The notes below the pieces were generated by a model. That model ran no database searches. It saw only the letters and a program-made list of their open reading frames with translations, and had not been told where the DNA came from. From contig NZ_JAAAMJ010000006.1 of NCBI RefSeq assembly GCF_010500835.1, forward strand, positions 1 to 64,000: DNA of 64,000 bases, read 5' to 3'. This DNA is from Aurantimonas aggregata. Its GTDB lineage: Bacteria > Pseudomonadota > Alphaproteobacteria > Rhizobiales > Rhizobiaceae. Shown in pieces: positions 56,411-64,000 of this stretch (within the stretch, counting starts at the first letter, position 1; the number at the start of each line of letters is the position of its first letter). Made by a program: the position numbers and the translations under genes.

Positions 56411-57727
56411 ATGATCGAACGCGTCGGCTTCGCCGCCGAACTTGCCGCCTATACCGATCGGCATGGGCCGGTCACCATAGGTCTTGCCGGCGCGGGACAG
56501 ATGGGCACCGACATCGTCGTCCAGGTGGCCCTGATGGCGGGCGTGAGGATCGGTGCGGTGGCGGCCAAAAGCCCGACCCGTCCGATGGCGGCGATCGCCA
56601 TGGCCGGCCACGACGACGGACACGGCGCGATCGTCTCGGGCGCCGAGGCCATCGACCGGGCGATCGAGGCGGGGCGCATCGCCGTGACCGACGATCTCGG
56701 GGCGCTTTGCGCCAGCGGCCATATCGACGTGATCGTCGATGCCACCGGCAGCCCGGAGATCGGCACGTTCCTGGCGCTGGAAGCCATTTGCAATGGCAAG
56801 CATATCGTCATGCTCAATGTCGAGGCCGACATCACCGTCGGCCGGTTGTTGGCGCGCAAGGCGCGGGAGGCCGGTGTCGTCTATACCGGCTCGGCCGGCG
56901 ACGAGCCGGCGGCGACGCTGGAACTGATCGGCTTTGCCCAGAGCCTCGGCATGGAGGTCATCGCCGCCGGCAAGGGCAAGAACAACCCGCTGCGCCATTC
57001 CGCCGTGCCGGAGGAGTACGAGGAAGAGGCGCGCGCCCGCGACATGAATGCGCGGATGCTGGTCGAGTTCATCGACGGCTCGAAGACCATGGTGGAGATG
57101 ACCGCCATCGCCAATTGCACCGGCCTCAAGCCCGACGTGCCCGGCATGCACGGGCCGGAAGCGACGGTGGACAATCTCGGCCAGATTCTCTGCACCGAAG
57201 AGGATGGCGGCATCCTGTCGCGGTCCGGCTGCGTCGACTACACAATCGGCAAGGGCGTCGCGCCGGGCGTGTTCTGCATCGTCAAGCCGCGCCATCCGCG
57301 GGCTATCGATCGGATGGCCGATCTCAAGGTCGGTCCCGGTCCCTGCTTCGCCCTCGTCCGGCCGTTCCACCTGACCAGCCTCGAGACGCCCCTCTCGGCC
57401 GTCCGCGCCGTCATGTACCAGCGCCCCGACATGGTGCCGATCGACCGGCCGGTCGCCGAATGCGGCGCCGTCGCCAAGCGTCGGCTGATGCCGGGCGAGA
57501 CGCTGGGACGGATCGGCCAGTCGGACTATCGCGGCTACGCCATGACCTGGGCCGACGGGCGCGCCAGGCGGGCTTTGCCGCTGGGCCTGGCGGAAAAGTC
57601 CCGCGTCACGGCGATCGTCGAGCCCGGCGATCTCCTCACGCACGACAACTGCACCGCCGATACCAGCCTGCTCGTCACCCGGATGCGCGCGGATCTTGAT
57701 GCCGCCGACGAGCCGTACCTCGCCTGA
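56411..57727 (+). CDS. NAD(P)-dependent dehydrogenase with SAF domain
   Basis: 438 residues from ATG 56411. The N-terminus has a Rossmann nucleotide-binding motif (IGLAGAGQMGTDIVVQVALM), similar to homoserine dehydrogenase; HIDVIVDATGSPEIGTF follows. The C-terminal 100 residues are a SAF-like (AFP/FlgA-type) domain (VAECGAVAKRRLMPGETLGR, then AIVEPGDLLTHDN). Such two-domain proteins are named FlgA-like in some databases without evidence for flagella. The substrate is unknown. The end overlaps the next gene by 29 bp. Confidence 0.75.
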   Translation: MIERVGFAAELAAYTDRHGPVTIGLAGAGQMGTDIVVQVALMAGVRIGAVAAKSPTRPMAAIAMAGHDDGHGAIVSGAEAIDRAIEAGRIAVTDDLGALCASGHIDVIVDATGSPEIGTFLALEAICNGKHIVMLNVEADITVGRLLARKAREAGVVYTGSAGDEPAATLELIGFAQSLGMEVIAAGKGKNNPLRHSAVPEEYEEEARARDMNARMLVEFIDGSKTMVEMTAIANCTGLKPDVPGMHGPEATVDNLGQILCTEEDGGILSRSGCVDYTIGKGVAPGVFCIVKPRHPRAIDRMADLKVGPGPCFALVRPFHLTSLETPLSAVRAVMYQRPDMVPIDRPVAECGAVAKRRLMPGETLGRIGQSDYRGYAMTWADGRARRALPLGLAEKSRVTAIVEPGDLLTHDNCTADTSLLVTRMRADLDAADEPYLA

Positions 57728-58427
57728 TCCTCGCGCCCCACGGCGCCTGCGCATCGTTTCATGGAACTGCCACGGCTCGGTCGGTCGCGACGGTCGCTGC
57801 GACCCGGAACGCACGCTTGCGGTCATCGCCGCGCTCGAGCCCGACATCCTCGCGTTGCAGGAGGTCGACGGCCGCTCGCATCTCGGACGCCGGAAACGGG
57901 CCTTCGAGTTCTTCGCCGAGCGCCTTGGTGGGCACAGGGTCGAAGCGCGCACCGTGCGACGGGAGCAGGGCGACTACGGCCATCTGCTCTGGTCGCGCGG
58001 CGCGATCCGGGACAGCCGCGTCCATGATCTGCCCGGCGGCGGCTTCGAGCGCCGCGCGGCGGTGGATGTCGTATGCGAGACGGCGCTTGGACCGGTGCGG
58101 ATGATCGCCACGCATCTCGGTCTGGGGCCGCGGAACCGTCGCGTGCAGGCGGGCTTCCTTGCCTCGACGATCGGGACGGATGAGGGGCAGGTCGTCGCGC
58201 TCGGCGATTTCAACGAGTGGCGCCGGGACGGCGCGGTCGACGCCGCGCTGTCGGCGCCGCTCCCGGTCCGCGCCTCGGTGCCGAGCTGGCCGGCGCGCTG
58301 GCCGCTGGTTCACATGGATCGGCTTTACGCGTCGGCGTCCCTGCAGGTGACAATCCTGCCGGTGCCGGCGTGGATGGCGGCGGCATCCGACCATCTGCCG
58401 CTGGTCGTCGAGCTTCAGCAGGCCTGA
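57699..58427 (+). CDS. Endonuclease/exonuclease/phosphatase-family protein
   Basis: 242 residues from ATG 57699 (TTG one codon earlier is possible), overlapping the preceding gene. Signatures: IVSWNCHGS, LALQEVDGRSH, ATHLGLG, VALGDFNEW and SDHLPLVVEL, all diagnostic of the EEP fold with its Mg2+-binding and catalytic residues. Members hydrolyse phosphodiesters or phosphomonoesters in DNA, RNA or lipids. Specificity unknown. Convergent and adjacent to the MarR gene. Confidence 0.85.
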   Translation: MPPTSRTSPDPRAPRRLRIVSWNCHGSVGRDGRCDPERTLAVIAALEPDILALQEVDGRSHLGRRKRAFEFFAERLGGHRVEARTVRREQGDYGHLLWSRGAIRDSRVHDLPGGGFERRAAVDVVCETALGPVRMIATHLGLGPRNRRVQAGFLASTIGTDEGQVVALGDFNEWRRDGAVDAALSAPLPVRASVPSWPARWPLVHMDRLYASASLQVTILPVPAWMAAASDHLPLVVELQQA

Positions 58428-58868
58428 TCAGGGCAGGGTGGGAACTTCGCCGGACGTCGTCGCCCGGATCGCCTTCTCCAGGCTCTTCACCAATGTCTGC
58501 CGCTCATCCGCGCCAAGGCCGTCAAGGGCATCGGCGACCTTGCGGAGCGGATCCTTCTTGAGCAGCGTCAGACCGCGATCCGTCAGCTCCAGCTGTTCGG
58601 CCCGGCCACGCCCGATCGTGCCGCGCTTGATTAGATAGCCTTTGGTGATCAATGTCCGGACGGTCCGTGCTACCGCACCGGAAGCCAGTCCCTGGAACCG
58701 CGCTAGATCGATCGCGGTGCGCCGCTCCGGAGCAGCCAGCTGCACATAGCGAAGCGCGGCCCATTGTGCGGGAAACAGATGCGACGCGTAGCCCTGCGAA
58801 TGCAGTCGTCGCGCCATCTGCTCCAGCAGGGCTGCCAGCACACCCGTCGAGATTTCCTCAGTTTCCAA
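58428..58868 (-). CDS. MarR-family regulator
   Basis: 146 residues. The listed start is a TTG at 58868 without a binding site; a GTG nine codons later is an alternative. The winged helix has LFPAQWAALRYVQ, AIDLARFQGLASGAVARTVR and TLITKGYLIKRGTI with beta-wing GRGRAEQLELTDRG. MarR proteins bind ligands and usually repress adjacent or divergent genes. The long gap upstream holds a palindrome, listed separately. Confidence 0.85.
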   Translation of the reverse strand: METEEISTGVLAALLEQMARRLHSQGYASHLFPAQWAALRYVQLAAPERRTAIDLARFQGLASGAVARTVRTLITKGYLIKRGTIGRGRAEQLELTDRGLTLLKKDPLRKVADALDGLGADERQTLVKSLEKAIRATTSGEVPTLP

Positions 58869-58935
58869 TAGTGTAAGGCCAATTTAGTTTCGCATCGCGC
58901 GACAAGCGCTTCGCTTCGAACAACCTACGGTACAC

Positions 58936-58949
58936 GCTACTAAGGTAGC
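58936..58949. promoter_or_regulatory. Candidate MarR operator
   Basis: GCTACTAAGGTAGC has 5-bp inverted arms GCTAC and GTAGC around 4 bp, in the AT-rich gap upstream of the MarR-family gene. MarR regulators often bind such short palindromes in their own promoter. No specific evidence links the two. Confidence 0.35.
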
Positions 58950-59130
58950 ATAAATGTGGCGCGAGGTATTTAAGGCAATTTATGCATTACCGGGTTTAGT
59001 GGTGGTCCGCTCTGGCACTGTCCTGTAGCCGTTGAGCTTCATTTGCTCACTCGACGAATAAGAGCAGGTCATTTCGATCGGTTATATTAACGTTGCATGG
59101 CCTGGTATCACTCGAACCATTGGGGTTACC

Positions 59131-60108
59131 TCACTGGGACAGGGCTCCGGCGAAGTGACAGGCGCTCCTGCGAGATGGTCCGACCCGGCGCAGTAGAGGT
59201 TCCTCGGCGCAGATCGGGGCGGCAATGGGGCAGAAGCCGCGATAGAGGCACCCGCTTGCCGCAGGTGCGGCGAATCCAGCGTCCCGCGCGTCGGCCGGTC
59301 GAGGCTTCAGCGATTCGGGCCTGTCCAACGCGGGTTCGGCCAGGGCAAGCGCCCGCGTGTAAGGATGTCTGGGATCGACGAAGATCGCCTCGGCAGGCCC
59401 CGTCTCGACGATCCGTCCCCGGTACATGACGGAAACGATATCGGCGATCGCGGCGACAGCGGAGAGATTATGGCTGATGAACAGGATCGCCAGCCCCTCC
59501 TGATCCGAGAGATCGAGGAACAGGTTCAGGATCTGCGCCTGTACGGAAAGATCGAGCGCCGAGACCGCCTCGTCCGCGACCAGCAGCTTCGGGCGGGTGA
59601 CCAGTGCCCGGGCAATGGCGATGCGCTGGCGTTGCCCGCCGGAGAATTCGTGCGGCCGGCGCATCGCGTCCGAAGCAGCGAGCCCGACGCTTTCGAGCAC
59701 GACCTCGACCCGTGCCATACGCTCCGCCCGCGACAGCTTCGGCACGACAAGATGCAGCGGCTCGGCGACGATACGGCCGACACGTTGGCGCGGGTCGAGC
59801 GAGCCGTAGGGGTCCTGGAAGACCATCTGGATCTCCCGCCGCCTCGCCCGCAGCGCGGCAGCAGGCAGATCGTGCAGATCGTCCCCCTCGAGCAGCACGC
59901 GCCCGCTGCTCGGCCGGTCCAGCGCCGTGACGATGCGCGCCAGGGTAGACTTGCCGCTGCCGCTCTCACCGACGATGCCGTGGATCTGCCCCGCGCTCAC
60001 CTCCAGGCTGACGCGGTCGAGCGCCGGCAAGGGCGGTCGACGGCTGAACAGCCCGCCGCCGGCGTAAAGCTTCGAGACCGCATCGACGGCGAGCAGCGAC
60101 GCGCTCAT
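59131..60108 (-). CDS. Peptide/nickel ABC transporter ATPase (DppF-like)
   Basis: 325 residues from ATG 60108. Walker A IVGESGSGKSTLA, Q-loop MVFQDPYGSLDPR, signature FSGGQRQRIAIARAL, Walker B LLVADEAVSALD and switch His in ISHNLSAVA. The C-terminal 60 residues include a Cys cluster (CLYRGFCPIAAPIC), as usual in oligopeptide ATPases that carry Fe-S-like or regulatory Cys. It pairs with the DppD-like ATPase. Last gene of the operon and translated with an overlap to its neighbour. Confidence 0.93.
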   Translation of the reverse strand: MSASLLAVDAVSKLYAGGGLFSRRPPLPALDRVSLEVSAGQIHGIVGESGSGKSTLARIVTALDRPSSGRVLLEGDDLHDLPAAALRARRREIQMVFQDPYGSLDPRQRVGRIVAEPLHLVVPKLSRAERMARVEVVLESVGLAASDAMRRPHEFSGGQRQRIAIARALVTRPKLLVADEAVSALDLSVQAQILNLFLDLSDQEGLAILFISHNLSAVAAIADIVSVMYRGRIVETGPAEAIFVDPRHPYTRALALAEPALDRPESLKPRPADARDAGFAAPAASGCLYRGFCPIAAPICAEEPLLRRVGPSRRSACHFAGALSQ

Positions 60109-61094
60109 GGCCTGGCGCCTTCGCGCGTCGCCCGGATGCAGCGCACGGCCCGCTCTGGTCCGATCGCCCGCCAGGCGGGCTCGCCGTCGTCGCAAGCCGG
60201 GATGTGCTCGGGGCAGCGATTGGCAAATCGGCAGCCGGGCGGGAGCGCGCCGAAGGCCGGCACGGTGCCGGCGATGACCGCCAGGCGCTGGCGGCCGGCG
60301 CCCGCGTCTGTTCGCCGGCGCGGCATCGCGCCGATCAGGCCGCGCGTATACGGATTGGCCGGTTCGGCCAGCAGCGCACTGGTCGGCGCTTCCTCGAAGC
60401 GGGTTCCGGCATAAAGCACCAGCGTCCGGGCGACGGTCCGGGCGATGACCCCAAGATCATGGCTGACGAGGATCAGCGCCATGTTCGCCTCGGCGACGAG
60501 CTCGCCGAGAATGTCCAGCACGTCCCGCTGCACCGTCACGTCGAGCGCCGTCGTCGGCTCGTCGGCGACCAGCAGCGAGGGCGATCGCGCCAGTGCGATG
60601 GCGATTATGACACGCTGGCGCTGGCCGCCGGACAATTCGTGCGGAAAGGCGTCGATGCGGTTCGCCGCATCCACGATGCGCACTCGGTCGAGCAGCGCCA
60701 GCGCCCCGGCGCGGGCCGCCGCCGGGCGCGCCCCGTCCAGCCGCAGCCCCTCGGCGATCTGGTCGCCGATCCGCATCGCCGGGTTGAGCGCCGTCATCGG
60801 CTCTTGGAAGATCATCGCAATCCGTCGGCCCCTGATCGCGCGGAGTTCCGCCTCGCTCGCCCCGACGAGGTCGCTGCCCTCGAAACGGATGCTGCCGCTG
60901 AGGACCGCGGATCCGGGCAGGAGTCCGATCAGCGCCAGCGCCAGCAGCGACTTGCCGGAACCGGATTCGCCGACGATGCCGAGCGTCTCGCCTGCCGCAA
61001 GATCGAAGCCGACATCGTGAAGGATCGGCAGGAGCGATCCGTCCGGCTGGGCCAGCGACACGCCGAGATTCGCGACGGAGAGCAGCGGGCTCAT
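60105..61094 (-). CDS. Peptide/nickel ABC transporter ATPase (DppD-like)
   Basis: 329 residues from ATG 61094. Walker A GIVGESGSGKSLLALAL, Q-loop MIFQEPMTALNP, signature LSGGQRQRVIIAIAL, Walker B LLVADEPTTALD, His in LVSHDLGVI. C-terminal motif with Cys (CRFANRCPEHIPAC). Typical DppD/OppD length. ATGA overlaps join it to the DppC-like gene before it and the DppF-like gene after it. Confidence 0.93.
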   Translation of the reverse strand: MSPLLSVANLGVSLAQPDGSLLPILHDVGFDLAAGETLGIVGESGSGKSLLALALIGLLPGSAVLSGSIRFEGSDLVGASEAELRAIRGRRIAMIFQEPMTALNPAMRIGDQIAEGLRLDGARPAAARAGALALLDRVRIVDAANRIDAFPHELSGGQRQRVIIAIALARSPSLLVADEPTTALDVTVQRDVLDILGELVAEANMALILVSHDLGVIARTVARTLVLYAGTRFEEAPTSALLAEPANPYTRGLIGAMPRRRTDAGAGRQRLAVIAGTVPAFGALPPGCRFANRCPEHIPACDDGEPAWRAIGPERAVRCIRATREGARP

Positions 61095-61942
61095 CGACCG
61101 AGGTCCCGGCGCGGATCGAGGCGGTCGCGCAGGCCGTCGCCCAGGAGGTTCAGCCCAAGCACGGCGATGGCGATCGCCAGCCCCGGCGCGACGGCGAGCC
61201 AGGGCGCGGTGGTCAGATAGGTCTGCGAATCGGCCAGCATCCGGCCCCAGCTGGGCGCCGGCGGCGCCAGGCCGAGGCCCAGGAAGCTGAGCCCTGCTTC
61301 GGTCAGGGTTGCGAGGCCCAGCTGGATCGTCGCCTGGACGATCAGGTCGCCCGAGATGTTCGGCAGCACGTGCTCGACCGCGATGCGCGGACCGCTCTTG
61401 CCGGCGCCCCGCGCGGCGAGGATGTAGTCGCGGGCGAGAATCCGCATCGCCGCGCCGCGGGTGATGCGGGCGAACACCGGAACCATGAACACGGCGATCG
61501 CGACGATGGCGTTGATCATGCCGGTCCCGAGCAGGGCCGCCAGCATCATCGCGGAGAGGATCGGCGGAAACGCGAAGACGACGTCCATCGCCCGCATCAC
61601 CCCGGCCTCGATCCAGCCGCGGCGCGACGCCGCGATCAGGCCGAGCAGCGTGCCGAGACTGGCGCCGATGGCGACGGCGGTAACGGCGATCACCAGCGAA
61701 TTCACCGCCCCCGCCATCAGCAGCGACAGCACGTCCCGGCCCAGCTGGTCGGTGCCGAGAAGGCCACCCGTCAGGGGCGGGCGGAGCCGGGCGGCGATGT
61801 CGAGCTTCGTCGGAATGGCCGGCGTCCATACCAGCGACAGCAGCGCGACGGCGACAATCCCGGCGACGATCGCGCCGCCGACGGCGAGGCGCCATCCGGG
61901 TGCGGTGCCGCGCATCCGCGTCGCTCCGACGACGACGCTCAT
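61091..61942 (-). CDS. ABC transporter permease (DppC-like)
   Basis: 283 residues. N-terminal membrane helix (LAVGGAIVAGIVAVALLSLV), then TDQLGRDVLSLLMAGAVNSL, and the cytoplasmic EAA-type loop AARGAGKSGPRIAVEHVLPN. GLSFLGLGLAPPAPSWGRML is a conserved DppC segment. Five or six membrane helices are suggested. Works with DppB-like permease as the channel. Confidence 0.92.
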   Translation of the reverse strand: MSVVVGATRMRGTAPGWRLAVGGAIVAGIVAVALLSLVWTPAIPTKLDIAARLRPPLTGGLLGTDQLGRDVLSLLMAGAVNSLVIAVTAVAIGASLGTLLGLIAASRRGWIEAGVMRAMDVVFAFPPILSAMMLAALLGTGMINAIVAIAVFMVPVFARITRGAAMRILARDYILAARGAGKSGPRIAVEHVLPNISGDLIVQATIQLGLATLTEAGLSFLGLGLAPPAPSWGRMLADSQTYLTTAPWLAVAPGLAIAIAVLGLNLLGDGLRDRLDPRRDLGR

Positions 61943-62886
61943 GCCGACGCCCTCAGCCGCGGATCGAGCACGAGATAGGAGAGATCGACCAGGAAGTTCA
62001 CTACGATGACCAGCGCCGCCAACAGCAGCACGACGTCCTGCATGACGACCAGGTCGCGCTGCTGCAGCGCCTGCAGGGCGAGGCGGCCGAGGCCGGGGAG
62101 GCCGAAGACGTTCTCGACCAGCACCGCGCCGGCGATCAGGAAGGTGAATTGCAGGCCGACGACCGTCACCACCGGCAAGAGCGCGTTCGGCACCGCGTGA
62201 CGCCAGAGGGCCGCGCGCTTCGTCAGGCCCTTGGCGCGCGCGGTCCGCACGAAATCCTCGTGCAGCACGTCGAGGACCGCCGACCGTGTGACGCGGGTCA
62301 GCACGCCGGCCTGCGGAAGCGCCAATGCGATGGCAGGCAGCGCCAGGGCGGCAAGGGCCGGCGGGATGCCGGCATCCCAGCCCGGAAAACCACCGGACGG
62401 CATGATCCCGAGGGTCGAGGCAAAGACCAGGATGAGCAGGATGCCGACCCAGAAATTCGGCATCGCGACGCCGATCTGGGCGACGCCGGTGGCCAATAGA
62501 TCCCAGGCACTGCCGCGCCGCGACGCCGCGAGAATGCCGAGCGGCAGCGCCAGCGCGACCGACAGGACGATCGCCATCAGCGCCAGCGGCAGCGTTACCC
62601 CCAACCGGTCGAGGATCAGGCCTGCCACCGGGCCGCCATAGGTGGTGGAGGTGCCGAGATCGCCTGTCAGCACGCCGCCAATCCAGGCGGCAAAGCGCAG
62701 CGGCAGCGGCTGGTCGAGCCCGAGCTCGAGGCGCAGCGCCGCCAGCGTGTCGGGTCGTGCAGAGGTGCCGAGCATGATCGCTGCCGGATCGCCTGGCAGC
62801 ACGTCCATGACCAGGAATATTACGACCGATACCGCCAGCAGCGTGACGACGAGGCCGGCGAGCCGCCAGGCGATCATCCGCAGCAT
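61939..62886 (-). CDS. ABC transporter permease (DppB-like)
   Basis: 315 residues. N-terminal membrane helix (RLAGLVVTLLAVSVVIFLVM), early DVLPGDPAAIML typical of DppB, and the EAA-type loop VRTARAKGLTKRAALWRHAV with PNALLPVVTVVGLQF. About six membrane helices. Start overlaps nothing upstream; the gene follows the binding-protein stop by 7 bp. Confidence 0.92.
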   Translation of the reverse strand: MLRMIAWRLAGLVVTLLAVSVVIFLVMDVLPGDPAAIMLGTSARPDTLAALRLELGLDQPLPLRFAAWIGGVLTGDLGTSTTYGGPVAGLILDRLGVTLPLALMAIVLSVALALPLGILAASRRGSAWDLLATGVAQIGVAMPNFWVGILLILVFASTLGIMPSGGFPGWDAGIPPALAALALPAIALALPQAGVLTRVTRSAVLDVLHEDFVRTARAKGLTKRAALWRHAVPNALLPVVTVVGLQFTFLIAGAVLVENVFGLPGLGRLALQALQQRDLVVMQDVVLLLAALVIVVNFLVDLSYLVLDPRLRASA

Positions 62887-62893
62887 GGACGGG

Positions 62894-64000
62894 TCAGTCG
62901 GTCCACGCGACGTCGGTCAGGTCGTTGGAAGGGATCGGCTCGTTCTCCCAGAGACCGGTGAGGGCGGCGTTCCAGACGCCGAGCTTCGGCATCACGAAGA
63001 GGTAGAGGGCCGGCACCTCGTCGGCGAGGATGCGCTGTGCCTCGCCGTAGCGGGCAATCCGCTCCGCCGGATCGGTGGCGGTCTCCGCCGCGACGATGGC
63101 GGCGTCGAAGGCCGGGTTGGCATAGCCGAAATAATAGTCCGGCCGCGCGTAGATCCCGATGTCGAGCGGCTCGGCATGGGCGACGATGGTCATGTCGAAA
63201 TCATGCCGGGTGAACACCTCGTCGACCCAGCGTGCCGGAAACTCGGTGGGGACGATCTGAAGCGTCACGCCGATATCGGCGAAGAAGGCCTGCAGTACCT
63301 CGGCGGAACGGCTCGCATAGGCCATTTGCGGCGCCTTGATCGTCAGCGCGAACCCGTCCGGATAGCCCGCCTCGGCGAGCAGTTGCCGCGCCGCCACCGG
63401 ATCGTAGGCGTAGGTGCCGGTAAGATCGACATAGCCCGGATCGTTCGGCGCGTAATGACTGCCGATCGGCTCGCCATAGCCGGCATAGACTCCCTGGATC
63501 AGCGTCTCGCGATCGACGGCCATCATCAGCGCCCGGCGGACCCGCGGATCGTCGAACGGTGGTTTGCGGCCGTTCATCCCGGCGACGACCTTCAGTTCTG
63601 TGCTGCCGACGACCGTGGCGAGATCGGCTTCGCCCTCCAGCGTCGCGTAAAGCTCCGGTGCGCCGAATTCCGGGAAGGCGTCGATGTCGCCGCTGCGGAT
63701 TGCCGCGGCCTGCGCCTGGGGGTCGGCGACGAAGCGGAACGTCGCGCCCGCCAGCGCCGGGACGTCATCGGCGTTCCAGTAGTCCTCGCGGCGTCTGAGC
63801 TCGATCCGATCGCCCTGCCGCCACTCGGCCAGCGCGAAAGGCCCTGTGCCGACCGGCCGGACATTGTTGGTTGCGGCGGAACCGGGCTCGACCATCACCG
63901 CCGCCGGCCAGGCGAGCCAGTAGAGCAGGTTGCCGGTCGGCTGCGACAGCGTCACGGTGAGCGTCTGCGGATCCGTCGCCTCGACCGTCTCGATCGTCGC
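62894..64000 (-). CDS. Solute-binding protein, DppA-like (partial)
   Basis: The frame stays open to the window edge, so the signal peptide and N-terminus are missing. 368 residues are present. GTGPFALAEWRQGDRIELRR, DDPRVRRALMMAVDRETLIQ and PNDPGYVDLTGTYAYDPVAA are signatures of the SBP_bac_5 family. C-terminus is complete. It would be exported to the periplasm and deliver oligopeptides, nickel or a related ligand to the DppBC permease. It starts the dppABCDF-type operon. Confidence 0.92.
   Translation of the reverse strand, partial: ATIETVEATDPQTLTVTLSQPTGNLLYWLAWPAAVMVEPGSAATNNVRPVGTGPFALAEWRQGDRIELRRREDYWNADDVPALAGATFRFVADPQAQAAAIRSGDIDAFPEFGAPELYATLEGEADLATVVGSTELKVVAGMNGRKPPFDDPRVRRALMMAVDRETLIQGVYAGYGEPIGSHYAPNDPGYVDLTGTYAYDPVAARQLLAEAGYPDGFALTIKAPQMAYASRSAEVLQAFFADIGVTLQIVPTEFPARWVDEVFTRHDFDMTIVAHAEPLDIGIYARPDYYFGYANPAFDAAIVAAETATDPAERIARYGEAQRILADEVPALYLFVMPKLGVWNAALTGLWENEPIPSNDLTDVAWTD

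Noticed and set aside
56411-57727. Flagellar FlgA protein
   Set aside because: Only the C-terminal SAF fold is shared; the Rossmann N-terminus is that of a dehydrogenase.

Overview
The window is high-GC alphaproteobacterial DNA. An integrated temperate phage fills about the first 36 kb, and about 28 kb of ordinary chromosome follows. The host is probably a Hyphomicrobiales member (Rhizobiales; an Aurantimonadaceae-like lineage is a guess). The evidence is a C4-type 5-aminolevulinate synthase, a LOV histidine kinase with a single-domain response regulator behind an EcfG-type stress promoter, a DUF6460-type membrane protein, an Irr-like motif at hemA and an AbrB-type membrane protein. No sequence search was possible, so family names rest on motifs and gene order.

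PROPHAGE (left edge to about 36.1 kb). From 22.2 kb down to 0.6 kb, leftward on the minus strand, lies a podovirus virion module in nearly T7 order: small and large terminase, portal, scaffold, capsid, tail tubular A-like and B-like proteins, a small internal virion protein, three very large internal virion proteins (one with a lysozyme domain, one with a ParB-like domain) and a beta-helix tailspike. Past the tailspike is a methyltransferase frame that loses its family character near base 165. From 33.0 kb down to 24.4 kb runs a tightly overlapping leftward early operon: Cro-like protein, small proteins, two tiny membrane peptides, an ASCH-like protein, an adenine methyltransferase, a GcrA-like DNA-binding protein, a Toprim primase and a GapR-like protein. 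A strong terminator follows, and then a replicative helicase. Between the helicase and the terminase lie a GGTTSAACC repeat cluster, a 16-bp inverted repeat and a lower-GC cargo cassette on the opposite strand that includes a frameshifted DUF6471 gene. A CI repressor at 33.1 kb is flanked by two promoter/operators of matching layout. To its right a short operon leads through an excisionase-like gene with a palindromic tandem repeat to a tyrosine integrase, which abuts tRNA-Thr(CGU), the probable attachment site. No phage RNA polymerase, DNA polymerase or conventional lysis cassette is recognisable.

CHROMOSOME (36.1-64 kb). In order: an exonuclease X-like protein, an ATP-dependent DNA ligase of the cisplatin-response type, a DUF6460-type membrane protein, a histone-deacetylase-family hydrolase, a MATE exporter, LOV kinase plus LovR-like regulator, pyrD, a DUF952 protein, a secreted protein, an HSL-type esterase, YjbQ, a NarL-type regulator beside a very large transporter-fused hybrid histidine kinase, mscL, an aminotransferase, an AbrB-family membrane protein, a cupin, hemA, a tiny basic protein, a SAF-domain dehydrogenase, an endonuclease/exonuclease/phosphatase-family protein, a MarR regulator, and a dpp-type peptide/nickel ABC transporter operon that runs off the right edge.

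The least expected feature is the phage early operon. It encodes look-alikes of three alphaproteobacterial chromosome-biology factors (adenine methyltransferase, GcrA-like protein, GapR) within about 4 kb, next to the phage primase and helicase.
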